This document shows, piece after piece, positions 1-9,349 of a DNA stretch of 64,000 bases. Each line of letters begins with the position of its first letter. Positions within the stretch are counted from its first letter, which is position 1. The notes under the pieces were generated by a model, which worked only from the letters and a program-made list of their open reading frames with translations, made no database searches and had not been told where the DNA came from. Source of the stretch: Acinetobacter chinensis (lineage in GTDB: Bacteria; Pseudomonadota; Gammaproteobacteria; Pseudomonadales; Moraxellaceae); the NCBI RefSeq assembly GCF_002165375.2, contig NZ_CP032134.1, positions 744,001 to 808,000 of the forward strand, in the 5' to 3' direction. The position numbers were made by a program, and so were the translations under genes.

Positions 1-27
1 ATCCCTCAAAGCTGAGGGATTTTAAAT
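1..27. terminator. Hairpin at left window edge, probable terminator
   Basis: Perfect 7-bp stem ATCCCTC/GAGGGAT with a 6-nt loop, followed on the plus strand by a short T tract. It could end a plus-strand gene outside the window, or serve the minus-strand thiolase if the missing left flank carries the matching tract. A second hairpin, TTACATTT/AAATGTAA, lies at 28-47. Confidence 0.55.
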
Positions 28-64
28 TTACATTTTTTGAAATGTAAGGGGAATGCTTTAGATT

Positions 65-1240
65 TTAAAGAATTTCAATGGCAACCGCAGTTGCTTCACC
101 GCCACCAATACACAGAGCTGCAATACCTTTCTTACCGCCTGTACGTTTTAAAGCGTGGATTAAAGTCAGGATAATACGCGAACCTGTAGAACCAACAGGA
201 TGACCCAGTGCACATGCACCACCATTGATATTGACTTTTTCAGCATCCAGTTTGAAATCATCAATTGGGCACATCGTCACCATGGCAAATGCTTCATTGA
301 TTTCCCATAGATCAACGTCCTGAGCATCCCAACCGGTTTTGTTCAGGACTTTCTGGATTGCGCCAACAGGAGCAATGGTAAATTCAGACGGGTGCTGTGA
401 GTTAGATGCATAAGTCACAATTTTTGCCAATGGTTTTAAGCCTTTTTGTGCCGCAAGTTCAGCAGAAGCCAGTACTAAAGCAGATGCACCATCTGAAATT
501 GAGCTGGCATTGGCAGCTGTAATCGTACCGTCTTTGGCAAATGCAGGGCGTAGCGTTGGAATTTTTTCGATGTTGGCATTGAACGGCTGTTCGTCTTTAT
601 CAACAATCACATCGCCTTTACGACCTGAAACAGTGACAGGGACGATTTCATCTGCAAAATAACCTTCAGTGATGGCTTTTTGCGCACGTTTCAGTGAACG
701 GATTGCAAACTCATCCATCTGTTCACGGGTGTAGTTACGGGTATTTGCCATATCCTGAGCAAATGATCCCATCAGGCGACCTGTTTCTGCATCTTCCAGG
801 CCATCAAAGAACATATGATCTTTGACTTCGCCATGACCCATACGGTAGCCACCACGTGCTTTTGGTAACAGATACGGTGCATTGGTCATGGATTCCATAC
901 CGCCTGCAACAATCACCTGAGCTGAACCTGCTTTAATGGCATCGGCAGCCTGCATGACCGCTTTCATGCCTGAACCACACAGTTTGTTGATGGTGACAGC
1001 ACCGGTGGAATCAGGTAAGCCAGCCTGACGCATTGCCTGGCGGGCTGGACCCTGTTTCAGGCCTGCCGGCAGTACGCAACCCATAATGACTTCTTCAACA
1101 TCTGTAGCCTGTAGACCCGCACGGGCAATCGCTTCCTTAATAGTGACAGCACCCAGTTCTGGTGCAGTGACAGTTGCCAGGCTTCCCTGGAAACCACCCA
1201 TAGCGGTACGTGCGCCGTTTACAATTACGATGTCAGTCAT
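65..1240 (-). CDS. Acetyl-CoA C-acyltransferase (thiolase)
   Basis: Thiolase of 391 residues that condenses or cleaves acyl-CoA, acting in beta-oxidation or acetoacetyl-CoA formation in the cytosol. The nucleophilic Cys lies in LCGSGMKAV near residue 88. The His motif NEAFA, the GHPVGSTGSR segment and the C-terminal CIGGG with the second catalytic Cys are all present, and the length is standard. The start was set at the ATG at 1240 because GGAG sits 7 nt upstream; the in-frame ATG at 1252 has no ribosome binding site. The gene stands alone here, with no hydratase or dehydrogenase partner beside it, so the pathway (degradation versus PHB-like biosynthesis, atoB/phaA type) cannot be decided from the sequence. 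Confidence 0.93.
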   Translation of the reverse strand: MTDIVIVNGARTAMGGFQGSLATVTAPELGAVTIKEAIARAGLQATDVEEVIMGCVLPAGLKQGPARQAMRQAGLPDSTGAVTINKLCGSGMKAVMQAADAIKAGSAQVIVAGGMESMTNAPYLLPKARGGYRMGHGEVKDHMFFDGLEDAETGRLMGSFAQDMANTRNYTREQMDEFAIRSLKRAQKAITEGYFADEIVPVTVSGRKGDVIVDKDEQPFNANIEKIPTLRPAFAKDGTITAANASSISDGASALVLASAELAAQKGLKPLAKIVTYASNSQHPSEFTIAPVGAIQKVLNKTGWDAQDVDLWEINEAFAMVTMCPIDDFKLDAEKVNINGGACALGHPVGSTGSRIILTLIHALKRTGGKKGIAALCIGGGEATAVAIEIL

Positions 1241-1345
1241 TGTTTTCTCCATATTGGATTTATCAGAATTCCGGATTTAAGCAGTATATTGAAATTTGCT
1301 CAGGAATAAAGCATCCCCAGTTCCAAACTGTAGACCGCTAAGTTC

Positions 1346-1873
1346 TCAACAGCTCGATGGTCGTTCCTGTCGGGTCAGCCCCATATCATTCAGAATCACC
1401 TTATAGTGATTCTGTGATCCCACACTGGAGCAATAGGTAAATGTTCCATTACTTCCGATTGGTAAACCATTGGGTTTTCTGAATGTCAGATATGCAACAG
1501 ACCCGGAACCCGCCCAGGTCAGGGTGCCATATTTGAGTCCGGTCTTTTCCGACTGGATGACTTTTTCACCGCTATCCACTGCACCATTTTTATTTCTGTC
1601 CAGGAACAGAATATAGCCTGTTGCCCATTGGTTCGCCTGACAACTGCTGCCATCAGCGCTGGAGCAAAGTACGGTATTTGTACGATGTGTAACAGATTGT
1701 GACTTTGCCAGCTGGATCACTGAATTAAGAATCTGGACATTTTTTTTAGCTTCCTGAGATGCCATCAGATTTTTGAATGAGGGAACGGCAAGGACAGCGA
1801 TAATCCCAATAACGGCAATGGTTACGATCAGTTCAAATAAAGTGAATCCATTTTTTCTCTTTAAAAACATCAT
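1346..1873 (-). CDS. FimT/GspH-family type IV pseudopilin
   Basis: Protein of 175 residues with a class III prepilin leader: the positive MMFLKRKNG is followed by FTLFELIVTIAVIGIIA, with the conserved Glu at position 5 of the mature protein and cleavage by PilD expected after the Gly. The rest fits the GspH/FimT minor pilin fold, with a Cys pair in the middle and a C-terminal Cys. It is probably a minor pilin (FimT/FimU type) of the type IV pilus, working in the inner membrane and pilus tip. It is isolated from other pil genes here. AAGGGG lies just before tandem ATG codons, so the start could be 1873 or 1870. Confidence 0.85.
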   Translation of the reverse strand: MMFLKRKNGFTLFELIVTIAVIGIIAVLAVPSFKNLMASQEAKKNVQILNSVIQLAKSQSVTHRTNTVLCSSADGSSCQANQWATGYILFLDRNKNGAVDSGEKVIQSEKTGLKYGTLTWAGSGSVAYLTFRKPNGLPIGSNGTFTYCSSVGSQNHYKVILNDMGLTRQERPSSC

Positions 1874-2104
1874 ATTCCCCTTGTTTTTTTTAATAATTTG
1901 TACAGAATGCTGTGCTAAGGTTCTGTTTAGTCGATTATTCTTGTCACTAAGATTTTATTACTCAAGTGTTCAGAAAGCTGTTAAAATGAAAGACAAGAGT
2001 AAATAAGCTATTCATACAGCCACGTTGAGTAAAAATTTACCGAATTACAACGGAAATTGTAAGTAATTTTGTCAATAATTTACTTGATTAAAATTATCAA
2101 GCAC

Positions 2105-2133
2105 TTGGAAAACAAATAAAGTGTTTGTATGAT
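2105..2133 (+). promoter_or_regulatory. Sigma-70 promoter of ompA
   Basis: TTGGAA, a 17-nt spacer and TATGAT give a near-consensus promoter. Transcription would begin near 2140, leaving a leader of about 108 nt that contains the small hairpin CTATC/GATAG around 2180-2195. Confidence 0.7.
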
Positions 2134-2247
2134 TCGAGGTGACTAGCTTAAAAATAGATCTGGGGTATTTATAAAGCCTATCTCAGGATAGCCAAAAATT
2201 TTAGGCTTGAGCTTGAACAACAATTGTTATCTCTGGAGGATAAATCC

Positions 2248-3291
2248 ATGAAAATGAGTCGTATTGCTTTAGCAATGCTGGTAGCTGCTCCATTAGCAGC
2301 TGCAAACGCAGGCGTAACTGTTACTCCGTTAATGCTTGGTTACACTTTCCAAGACACTAAACACAATAACAGCGCAAAAGATCACCTGATGAACCCTTCT
2401 GACGGTGAACTTCAGGACGATCTGTTTGTTGGTGCAGCGCTTGGTGTTGAACTGACTCCATGGTTAGGTTTCGAAGCTGAATACAACCAGGTTAAAGGCG
2501 ACATTGATTACGCTGCAGCTGGTGCTGAATACAAACAGACTCAGATCAACGGTAACTTCTATGCTACTTCTGATCTGATCACTAAAAACTACGACAGCAA
2601 AATCAAGCCATACGTTCTTTTAGGTGCTGGTCATTACAAATATGAGTATGACGGTGTTGCACTTAAAGATGACGAAGGTACTTTAGGTAACGCAGGTCTG
2701 GGTGCTTTCTGGCGTCTGAACGATGCTCTGTCTCTTCGTACAGAAGCTCGTGCTACTTATAACATCGATGAAGATTTCTGGAACTATACAGCTCTTGCAG
2801 GTCTGAACGTTGTTCTTGGTGGTCACCTGAAACCAGCTGCTCCAGTAATTGAAGTTGCTCCAGTTGAACCAGTTGCTCCAGTTCAGCCTGCTCCACAGGA
2901 ACTGACTGAAGACCTGAACATGGAACTTCGTGTGTTCTTTGACACTAACAAGTCAAACATCAAAGATCAGTACAAGCCTGAAATCGCTAAAGTTGCTGAG
3001 AAGTTAGTTGAATATCCAAACGCTACTGCTCGCATCGAAGGTCACACAGACAACACTGGTCCACGTGCACTGAACGAACGTTTATCTTTAGCTCGTGCTA
3101 ACTCGGTTAAAACTTCTCTTGTAAACGAATATAACGTAGATCCAGCTCGTCTGACTACTCAAGGTTTCGCATGGGATCAACCGATTGCTGACAACAAAAC
3201 TAAAGAAGGCCGTGCTATGAACCGTCGTGTATTCGCGACTATTTCTGGTAGCCGTACTGTAGTTGTACAGCCTGGTCAAGCAGCTCAATAA
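2248..3291 (+). CDS. ompA: OmpA-family outer membrane porin
   Basis: Major outer membrane protein of 347 residues matching Acinetobacter OmpA (OmpA38). A signal peptide (MKMSRIALAMLVAAPLAAANA) is followed by an 8-stranded barrel of about 190 residues that begins GVTVTPLMLGYTFQD. A Pro/Val/Ala hinge near residues 205-225 leads to a periplasmic OmpA domain that binds peptidoglycan (FFDTNKSNIK, GHTDNTG, NRRV motifs). The start at 2248 is chosen because GGAGG lies 8 nt upstream and the signal peptide begins there; an in-frame TTG at 2224 is unlikely. Codon use is strongly biased, as expected for an abundant protein. It links the outer membrane to the wall and has slow-porin activity in Acinetobacter. 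Confidence 0.97.
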   Translation: MKMSRIALAMLVAAPLAAANAGVTVTPLMLGYTFQDTKHNNSAKDHLMNPSDGELQDDLFVGAALGVELTPWLGFEAEYNQVKGDIDYAAAGAEYKQTQINGNFYATSDLITKNYDSKIKPYVLLGAGHYKYEYDGVALKDDEGTLGNAGLGAFWRLNDALSLRTEARATYNIDEDFWNYTALAGLNVVLGGHLKPAAPVIEVAPVEPVAPVQPAPQELTEDLNMELRVFFDTNKSNIKDQYKPEIAKVAEKLVEYPNATARIEGHTDNTGPRALNERLSLARANSVKTSLVNEYNVDPARLTTQGFAWDQPIADNKTKEGRAMNRRVFATISGSRTVVVQPGQAAQ

Positions 3292-3312
3292 TTCGTTATT
3301 GACTTCTGACTT

Positions 3313-3342
3313 AAAAAAGCAGCCGTAAGGCTGCTTTTTTTT
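3313..3342 (+). terminator. Terminator after ompA
   Basis: GCAGCC/GGCTGC stem with a 4-nt loop, flanked by A6 and T8, so it should work in both directions. Confidence 0.9.
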
Positions 3343-3488
3343 ATGTTTATGAAGGTATTCAGAACAGTGCTGTAAATAGATACCTGAACCCGAAAAATAA
3401 ATGCTCAGGTGAAATCTGTTTCCTGATACAGCGGTATTATATTTTCAGATATTTTAAATTTTATAAAATCATAATTTAGATCAGAAAA

Positions 3489-4049
3489 TCAGCCTGTATG
3501 ATCCAGTCGTGAACCCAGTGTTTCAAGATGGATTTCAAAGTGACCTTTGTTACGATCTTCAAAATAATGTCTTAATGTCCGCTCAACACTTGGAAAAGCC
3601 AGTTCAGTCCATGGTATTTCATGTTCGTCAAACAGTCGGCACTCAATGCTTTCTTCACCTGCACCAAATTTTCCATCAATCAGCTGAGCTTTAAACAGCG
3701 CATAAATCTGACCAATACGAGGAATGTTGTACATACAGTAGAGCTGTTCGATTTTAATCTCTGCTTCGGCTTCTTCGCGTGTTTCTCTGGCAGCTCCCTG
3801 TTCCATGGTTTCAAAAAGTTCCATATAACCGGCAGGCAGTGTCCATAGACCATAACGGGGTTCTATCGCACGTCTGCACAGGAGTACTTTATTTTCCCAT
3901 AAGGCGAGTGCGCCACAGATGACTTTGGGATTGACATAATGAATGTTGCCGCAATGTGTGCAAACCTGGCGAGTCTGATGGTCGCCCAAAGGGATTTTAT
4001 CGGTTGTTTCATGGCCACAGTTTGCACAAAAATTCATAGTCATCATCAA
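3489..4049 (-). CDS. NUDIX hydrolase with N-terminal zinc ribbon
   Basis: Protein of up to 186 residues. The N terminus has two CxxC pairs (FCANCG and CTHCG) forming a zinc ribbon, followed by a NUDIX domain with the box GYMELFETMEQGAARETREEAE, in which the G-x5-E-x7-RE-x2-EE pattern is complete. Such proteins hydrolyse a nucleoside diphosphate linked to another group; the ribbon resembles NudC-type or ADP-ribose-type hydrolases, but the substrate is not visible. Several ATGs open the frame; the true start may be 4037 (MNFCANC). It is separated from ompA by the terminator and runs convergently to it. Confidence 0.88.
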   Translation of the reverse strand: MMMTMNFCANCGHETTDKIPLGDHQTRQVCTHCGNIHYVNPKVICGALALWENKVLLCRRAIEPRYGLWTLPAGYMELFETMEQGAARETREEAEAEIKIEQLYCMYNIPRIGQIYALFKAQLIDGKFGAGEESIECRLFDEHEIPWTELAFPSVERTLRHYFEDRNKGHFEIHLETLGSRLDHTG

Positions 4050-4160
4050 TGATCAGAGTGTTTGTCAGCATAACTGAAAAATTGAACTTTGGCATCATTT
4101 CTCACCGCATGGCTGAAAATTCGGCTATGATAAAATTTCATGAAAATGGATAAATAATCT

Positions 4161-4769
4161 ATGGAAGATCGGTTGTTGACACATGTGCTGCAAAAAAATC
4201 TGCGTTTTTCAAAGCGGGTCAAAGAAGCTCACGCAGCTGTGTTGATTGCGATCACAGATGAACATGACCCAAAAGTATTGCTGACACGACGTTCTGTATA
4301 TCTGAATAATCATGCAGGTGAGGTTTCATTTCCAGGTGGAAAGCGTGATCCACAGGATACCAGTAATATTGTTGTTGCATTGCGTGAGGCTCATGAAGAA
4401 ACCGCATTGAGTCCATTTGATGTGCAGCTGGTAGGGGATCTGCCTATGCAGAAAGCACGAAATGGAATGCTGGTAAAGCCAGTGGTTGGGCTGATTCCAC
4501 CACAGGTTCAGCTGACTGCCCAACCTACTGAAATTGATAGGATATTTTTTGCATCATTGAAGAATCTGATGGATGCACCACCTGTTCCTTACGAAGTCCG
4601 TTTTGAACATCAGTCGCTGTATTTTCCAAGTATGCGGGTGGAAAATGAGGTGGTATGGGGTTTAACCGCAAGAATGCTGGTGTCATTGTTTCAGTATGGT
4701 CTGAATTATCAGAAAGACTGGCCATTTTTACTGAATTCACCTGCATTTAAAGTCAAAAGTCACAGATAA
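4161..4769 (+). CDS. CoA pyrophosphatase-type NUDIX hydrolase
   Basis: 202 residues. The NUDIX box REAHEETAL is preceded by the LLTRRS...GEVSFPGGKRD signature typical of the CoA-diphosphatase subgroup (NudL/YeaB/NUDT7). Members cleave CoA and its derivatives to 3',5'-ADP and phosphopantetheine. It is 24 bp upstream of the carbonic-anhydrase-like gene, probably co-transcribed. It is divergent from the zinc-ribbon NUDIX gene, so two NUDIX genes face away from each other across about 110 bp. Confidence 0.88.
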   Translation: MEDRLLTHVLQKNLRFSKRVKEAHAAVLIAITDEHDPKVLLTRRSVYLNNHAGEVSFPGGKRDPQDTSNIVVALREAHEETALSPFDVQLVGDLPMQKARNGMLVKPVVGLIPPQVQLTAQPTEIDRIFFASLKNLMDAPPVPYEVRFEHQSLYFPSMRVENEVVWGLTARMLVSLFQYGLNYQKDWPFLLNSPAFKVKSHR

Positions 4770-4793
4770 GCTACAGGATAAGGATGTTGCATC

Positions 4794-5324
4794 ATGTTGT
4801 ATAAGTTTAAGGAATTTACGCCACGCGCTTTAAATCAGCCCTGGGATGGGTGGGTTGCTGATAATGCGACTGTGATTGGGCAGGTCGAAATGGGGACTCA
4901 GGTCAGTGTCTGGTTTGGTGCTGTTATCCGTGGTGATAATGCCAAAATTCATCTGGGTAATTTTACCAATGTGCAGGAAAACGCGGTATTGCATACAGAT
5001 GCCGGCATAGACATGCATATTGGAGATTATGTCACCATCGGGCATCAAGCCATGCTGCATGGCTGTACGGTGGGAGACAACAGTCTGATCGGGATTAATG
5101 CTGTGGTGTTAAATAATGCTGTGATCGGTAAAAACTGCATTATTGGTGCAAACTCCTTAATTCCTGAAGGTAAGGTGATTCCAGATAATTCAGTGGTGAT
5201 GGGATCACCAGGAAAAGTGGTCAAAACGCTGGATGAAAATGCGGAATTCCGACTGAAAATGAGTGCCATGCATTATGCAGAGCATTTTAAAAACTTTCAG
5301 CAGCTTGAAGCTGTAACCCTGTAA
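4794..5324 (+). CDS. Gamma carbonic anhydrase-family hexapeptide protein
   Basis: 176 residues made of left-handed beta-helix hexapeptide repeats (for example IGHQAMLHGCTVGDNSLIGINAVV). It keeps VIRGDNAKIHLG and the metal-binding His positions of the YrdA/PaaY/CaiE family. Members are trimers, and some have zinc- or iron-dependent carbonic anhydrase or thioesterase activity. The role in this organism is unknown. The stop is followed by a terminator. Confidence 0.9.
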   Translation: MLYKFKEFTPRALNQPWDGWVADNATVIGQVEMGTQVSVWFGAVIRGDNAKIHLGNFTNVQENAVLHTDAGIDMHIGDYVTIGHQAMLHGCTVGDNSLIGINAVVLNNAVIGKNCIIGANSLIPEGKVIPDNSVVMGSPGKVVKTLDENAEFRLKMSAMHYAEHFKNFQQLEAVTL

Positions 5325-5345
5325 CAGCACAGAATATTCTGTTTT

Positions 5346-5376
5346 AAAGCCGGACGTTGATCCGGCTTTATTTTTA
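5346..5376 (+). terminator. Terminator after gamma-CA gene
   Basis: AAAGCCGGA/TCCGGCTTT, a 9-bp stem with 6-nt loop CGTTGA, followed by ATTTTT. Confidence 0.9.
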
Positions 5377-5456
5377 ATAACAGTTTCTGCGCTCGCGAAC
5401 TGAGATTGAGTGGAGTATCATAGTCACCGTTTATTTATTTGAAAAATAGGTTGTGC

Positions 5457-6122
5457 ATGAAATTGCTGGCACTGGAAACAGCCAATGAGCAGTGTTCTGT
5501 TTCTATCGTGGATGAAACTCAGGAGCTTTATTTTCAGCTGGATGCAAGAGCGAAAGCGCAGACACAAACTATTTTACCGCTGATTGAGCAAGGTTTTAGC
5601 CAGACGGGAACTGCTGCTGCCGATTTAACGGCAATTGCATTCAGTCGTGGACCAGGTTCGTTCAGTGGGGTACGGATCAATGCTGCTGTGACACAGGCGC
5701 TGGCATGGGCAAATGATTTACCGGTTATCCCTGTTTCCACATTGCAGGCACTGGCGCAGGCGGCTTATCGGATTGCGGGGCTGACAGCAGTGACAGCCGT
5801 ACTGGATGCACGTATGCAGGAAGTGTACATCGCCAGCTATCAGCTCAATGATAAGGGCATCATGCAGGCAGTTTCAGAAGAATATTTACTGGATTACGCC
5901 AGAGCTGCTGAACAGGTTCAGTTTCAGCTGGTGGGTTCGGGTTCAGATTTAATTAAGCAAGAACAAATACAATACAAAGACTTGAATGCAACAGCAAATG
6001 ATATTGCTACCATTGCACGCGAGCATGCAAGCCAGAAAAAGTGGGTCAGTGCTGAGCAGGCATTGCCTGTCTATTTACGTGATAATGCCTGGAAAAAAAT
6101 TCCAGAACAGGGCAAACCATAA
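5457..6122 (+). CDS. tsaB: tRNA t6A biosynthesis protein TsaB
   Basis: 221 residues. The ASKHA fold is seen in LLALETANEQCSVSI and FSRGPGSFSGVRI. TsaB partners TsaD and TsaE to make N6-threonylcarbamoyladenosine at position 37 of ANN-decoding tRNAs. The start at 5457 (MKLLALETAN) matches the family; an in-frame TTG at 5439 would add an atypical six-residue tail. It begins the unit tsaB-uppP-rsmJ, in which gaps are 12 bp or overlaps. Confidence 0.93.
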   Translation: MKLLALETANEQCSVSIVDETQELYFQLDARAKAQTQTILPLIEQGFSQTGTAAADLTAIAFSRGPGSFSGVRINAAVTQALAWANDLPVIPVSTLQALAQAAYRIAGLTAVTAVLDARMQEVYIASYQLNDKGIMQAVSEEYLLDYARAAEQVQFQLVGSGSDLIKQEQIQYKDLNATANDIATIAREHASQKKWVSAEQALPVYLRDNAWKKIPEQGKP

Positions 6123-6134
6123 TCAGGATTTTCT

Positions 6135-6959
6135 ATGGATCTTTTACTGCTGCTTAAAGCAGCAATCATGGGTATTGTTGAAGGTATAACAGAGTTTTTA
6201 CCAATTTCCAGTACAGGACATTTAATTCTTGCTTCTGAATTAATGAACTTCTGGACCAAAGAAAAAAGTGATGTTTTTGTGATCGCAATTCAGATGGGTG
6301 CGATTGCTGCGGTTATTTATGAATACTGGGCAAAGCTCTGGGGTGCTGCAACAGGGCTTGTATCTGGTGAACCGAAAGGGCGTCAGTTAGGGATAGGCTT
6401 AATCCTGGCATCCATTCCAATCATGCTGGTTGGTCTGACTTTGGGGCAAACTGTAAAAGCATATCTGTTCAATGATATTTCGATTGCTTTAGGTCTGATT
6501 GTTGGTGGTGTGATCATCTGGTGGGTGGAAAAGAATCCACCGAAAGTGAATGCGCAGGAAGTTGAAAATATTTCAATTAAAGAAGCCGTTTATATTGGTC
6601 TGATTCAGGTTTTAGCTTTAGTTCCAGGAACTTCACGTTCAGGTGCAACCATTATTGGTGCAATGATGCTGGGTGTTTCACGTAAAGCAGCAACTGAGTT
6701 TTCATTCTTTTTGGGTATTCCTGTTATTGTGGGTGCAGGCTTGCTGGACTTATATCAGAGCTATCATGTCTTTGAAAGTACACAGGACTGGACCGTACTG
6801 GCTTTCGGTACACTGGTTTCATTTGTGTCAGCACTGATTTTAATCCGTGTTCTTGTGGCTTATGTGGCAAAACGTGATTTCATGGTTTTTGCATGGTACC
6901 GGATTGTCTCTGGACTGATTATTTTATTGTTTGCATTAACAGGCTGGAAATTATGGTAA
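6135..6959 (+). CDS. uppP: Undecaprenyl-diphosphatase UppP (BacA)
   Basis: 274-residue polytopic inner-membrane protein with the two catalytic motifs of the BacA family: EGITEFLPISSTGHL near residue 17 and PGTSRSGATIIG near residue 160. It dephosphorylates undecaprenyl pyrophosphate to recycle the lipid carrier for peptidoglycan and other envelope polymers, and contributes to bacitracin tolerance. AGGA precedes the start, and its end overlaps the start of rsmJ. Confidence 0.96.
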   Translation: MDLLLLLKAAIMGIVEGITEFLPISSTGHLILASELMNFWTKEKSDVFVIAIQMGAIAAVIYEYWAKLWGAATGLVSGEPKGRQLGIGLILASIPIMLVGLTLGQTVKAYLFNDISIALGLIVGGVIIWWVEKNPPKVNAQEVENISIKEAVYIGLIQVLALVPGTSRSGATIIGAMMLGVSRKAATEFSFFLGIPVIVGAGLLDLYQSYHVFESTQDWTVLAFGTLVSFVSALILIRVLVAYVAKRDFMVFAWYRIVSGLIILLFALTGWKLW

Positions 6960-7765
6960 GCGAAATACGCTTATATTCCGAGTCTGAATTTCAGGAAAAA
7001 GCACAGCAGTATTCTGCTGTGCTTTTTTCACGTGGGGTTCAGGTCAGTATGGTTCAGGTCGAAAAGCTGAATGCGCGATTTTTACGTCTGAATCCTGAAC
7101 TGGCTTTATGTGTGGATGGTTCAGGCTTATGGTTGTGTGCCAGTGGTATGAAAATGCAGCCCGACTGGGTAGCAGAAGTTCCACGGTTGAAAAGAGCATC
7201 CTTAAAATCTGAACTGATAGCCAGAGCCTGTAATCTTTCTGAAAAACCTGTACTGGTGGATGCAACAGCTGGTCTTGGGCATGACAGTCTGTTAATGGCA
7301 TGCCTGGGTGCCAGAGTGACCCTGGTTGAGCGTCATCCTGTATTGTTTAGCTTACTTGAAGACAGTCTGAACAGAGCAAAAGAGGATGCTTATCTGAGTC
7401 AGGTGACGGCTTCCATTCAGTTGGTCTTTTCAGATTCGGCAGAATATCTGAAGCAGCTGAATGATCAGAACCAGACGGTGGATGTTGTTTATCTGGATCC
7501 GATGTTTCCACAGCGTGATCAGAATCAGCAGGCTGTTAAAAAACAGGCTCAGGTTAAAAAACAGATGCAGTTACTGCATATGTTGCTGCCTGAAGATGGT
7601 GAAATGGATCTTGGTGATGCGCTGTTGCCACTGGCAAAGCAGATTGCAAAACGGGTGGTTGTAAAACGCCCAAGACTGGCAGTGTTTTTGAATAATGAAT
7701 CAACCACTTATCAGTGGTCAGGCGATGCCTGTCGTTTTGATGCATATTTTCAGCCAGGACTTTAG
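6953..7765 (+). CDS. rsmJ: 16S rRNA (guanine-1516-N2) methyltransferase RsmJ
   Basis: 270 residues. The SAM-binding region DATAGLGHDSLLMACLGA with the acidic loop VTLVERHP, followed by the catalytic VVYLDPMFP motif, identifies RsmJ (YhiQ), which methylates G1516 of 16S rRNA. The start at 6953 overlaps the last codons of uppP (ATGGTAA), which suggests translational coupling. An upstream in-frame ATG at 6893 lies deep within uppP and gives no family-like residues. Confidence 0.93.
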   Translation: MVSEIRLYSESEFQEKAQQYSAVLFSRGVQVSMVQVEKLNARFLRLNPELALCVDGSGLWLCASGMKMQPDWVAEVPRLKRASLKSELIARACNLSEKPVLVDATAGLGHDSLLMACLGARVTLVERHPVLFSLLEDSLNRAKEDAYLSQVTASIQLVFSDSAEYLKQLNDQNQTVDVVYLDPMFPQRDQNQQAVKKQAQVKKQMQLLHMLLPEDGEMDLGDALLPLAKQIAKRVVVKRPRLAVFLNNESTTYQWSGDACRFDAYFQPGL

Positions 7766-7897
7766 GATAATTGCTGGTGAATGATTTAATAATCGGCAAC
7801 GATTTGTTATATAGTTGAAAAACATCATTGCTAAAAACAGCATCAGGAATAAACTAAGAGAGCATTCAAGCAAGCTCTCAGCTGAACCGAAACCCCT

Positions 7898-9319
7898 ATG
7901 ATTGACTTCAAACCCTCCATCAATTTTTGGCATGATTTTAAAAGCAACCAGACGGCTGGGATGTGGCTTTTTCTTGGATCACGACGTTCATTACAGATTG
8001 TACGTCCATCCATTATGCAGCTTGTGTTCTGGGGGATTCTGGGCGGCAGTGCCAATACACTGTTCAGCTGGCTCAGCGCTGGTGAAGTGGGGGAGTTCAA
8101 CTCTCAGGGACTGGTCAGTTATGCGCTGTGGCCGTTTATTGCTCTCATTGTCGGTATTTTCCTGTCCCAGCGGATTAACAATCCCCGTTTAATGCTTGTT
8201 CCGGCTTTACTGTGGCTGGTGCTGGATACGCATATTGCACTGCTGCAAAGCCTGATTCAGTACCTCGGTCTGCTTGATGTTTTACCTTATGCTTTGTATG
8301 ACTATCTGCCGACCGTATTTATGGTGCTGTTTGTCTGGCAGAGTCTGGCGGTGGTCTGGGTGTTTGCACGTGAACTGCACTGGCCGTGGTGGGAACGTGC
8401 GCTGATTATTGCTGCGACTCTGTTTACACTGGTGGTCTGGCAGATGTCCGTCAAAAACCAGCCTATCTGGAAAGTGGAGGAGTCTCCACCGGTTTTTGAA
8501 GAAGATGCATTTTATGCTCAGAACAGGTTGCTGAATAAAGCCCTTGAAACCATTCAGCTGGGTGAGTTTGCGCAGTCACACTGGTACTTTATGGGGGTGG
8601 CAGGTGCAGGTTATCAGGATGTCTTTATGTCCGAAATCGAGCGGATACGGGAACAGTTTGATACCCGTTTTGGAACTTTCGGGCGTTCGATTGCACTTGT
8701 AAATAATCCGTCCACACGTTTGAGCCTGCCTGTTGCATCGACAACCAGTATGGAACTGGCATTGCGCAGAATCGGGCAGCAGATGAACCGAGAGAGTGAT
8801 GTGCTGTTTCTTTATATGACATCACATGGTCTGCCGAACCGTTTTGAAATGGAAAATGCGCCCCTTGATCTGACTCAGGTCGATCCAAAATGGCTTAAAG
8901 ATGCACTGGACCGTTCAGGTGTACGCTGGCGTGTGATTGTAATATCTGCTTGTTATTCTGGAAGTTTTGTTTCTGCGCTGCAGGATGACAATACACTGAT
9001 CATTACAGCTTCAGCAGCGGATCGTGCATCCTTCGGCTGTTCAAATGAAGCGGATTATACCTATTTTGGACGTGCATTCTTTGATCAGGCAATGCGCGAG
9101 CAGCCAAGCATCCGCCAGGCTTTTGTTCAGGCAAGTGAAACGGTTGCAAAATGGGAAAAGGCGCAGGGTTTTGATCCCTCAGAACCACAATGGTCGATGG
9201 GAAAAAATATGGAGCTGATGCTTCCTCAGCTGGAACAGCATCTGTTCCCATCCGCAAAGGTTGATGCTCCTGCAGCAGAAACACAACTGACATCACATAC
9301 AGCAGCAGTGCAGCACTGA
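7898..9319 (+). CDS. Membrane-anchored C13 (legumain-like) cysteine peptidase
   Basis: 473 residues. The N-terminal 190 residues hold about five hydrophobic segments (near 40-60, 76-90, 98-120, 135-155 and 168-183). The C-terminal domain, about residues 200-450, is caspase-like: the catalytic His is in FLYMTSHGLP (H310) and the nucleophile in VISACYSGSF (C352), the hallmark pair of family C13 (legumain, GPI8). I infer that the peptidase domain faces the periplasm, although topology was not computed. The substrate is unknown. It stands 31 bp before fghA. The extreme C terminus is Ala/Gln/Thr-rich. Confidence 0.87.
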   Translation: MIDFKPSINFWHDFKSNQTAGMWLFLGSRRSLQIVRPSIMQLVFWGILGGSANTLFSWLSAGEVGEFNSQGLVSYALWPFIALIVGIFLSQRINNPRLMLVPALLWLVLDTHIALLQSLIQYLGLLDVLPYALYDYLPTVFMVLFVWQSLAVVWVFARELHWPWWERALIIAATLFTLVVWQMSVKNQPIWKVEESPPVFEEDAFYAQNRLLNKALETIQLGEFAQSHWYFMGVAGAGYQDVFMSEIERIREQFDTRFGTFGRSIALVNNPSTRLSLPVASTTSMELALRRIGQQMNRESDVLFLYMTSHGLPNRFEMENAPLDLTQVDPKWLKDALDRSGVRWRVIVISACYSGSFVSALQDDNTLIITASAADRASFGCSNEADYTYFGRAFFDQAMREQPSIRQAFVQASETVAKWEKAQGFDPSEPQWSMGKNMELMLPQLEQHLFPSAKVDAPAAETQLTSHTAAVQH

Positions 9320-9349
9320 TCAAATATCACTATTTTTAAAGGACTGATC

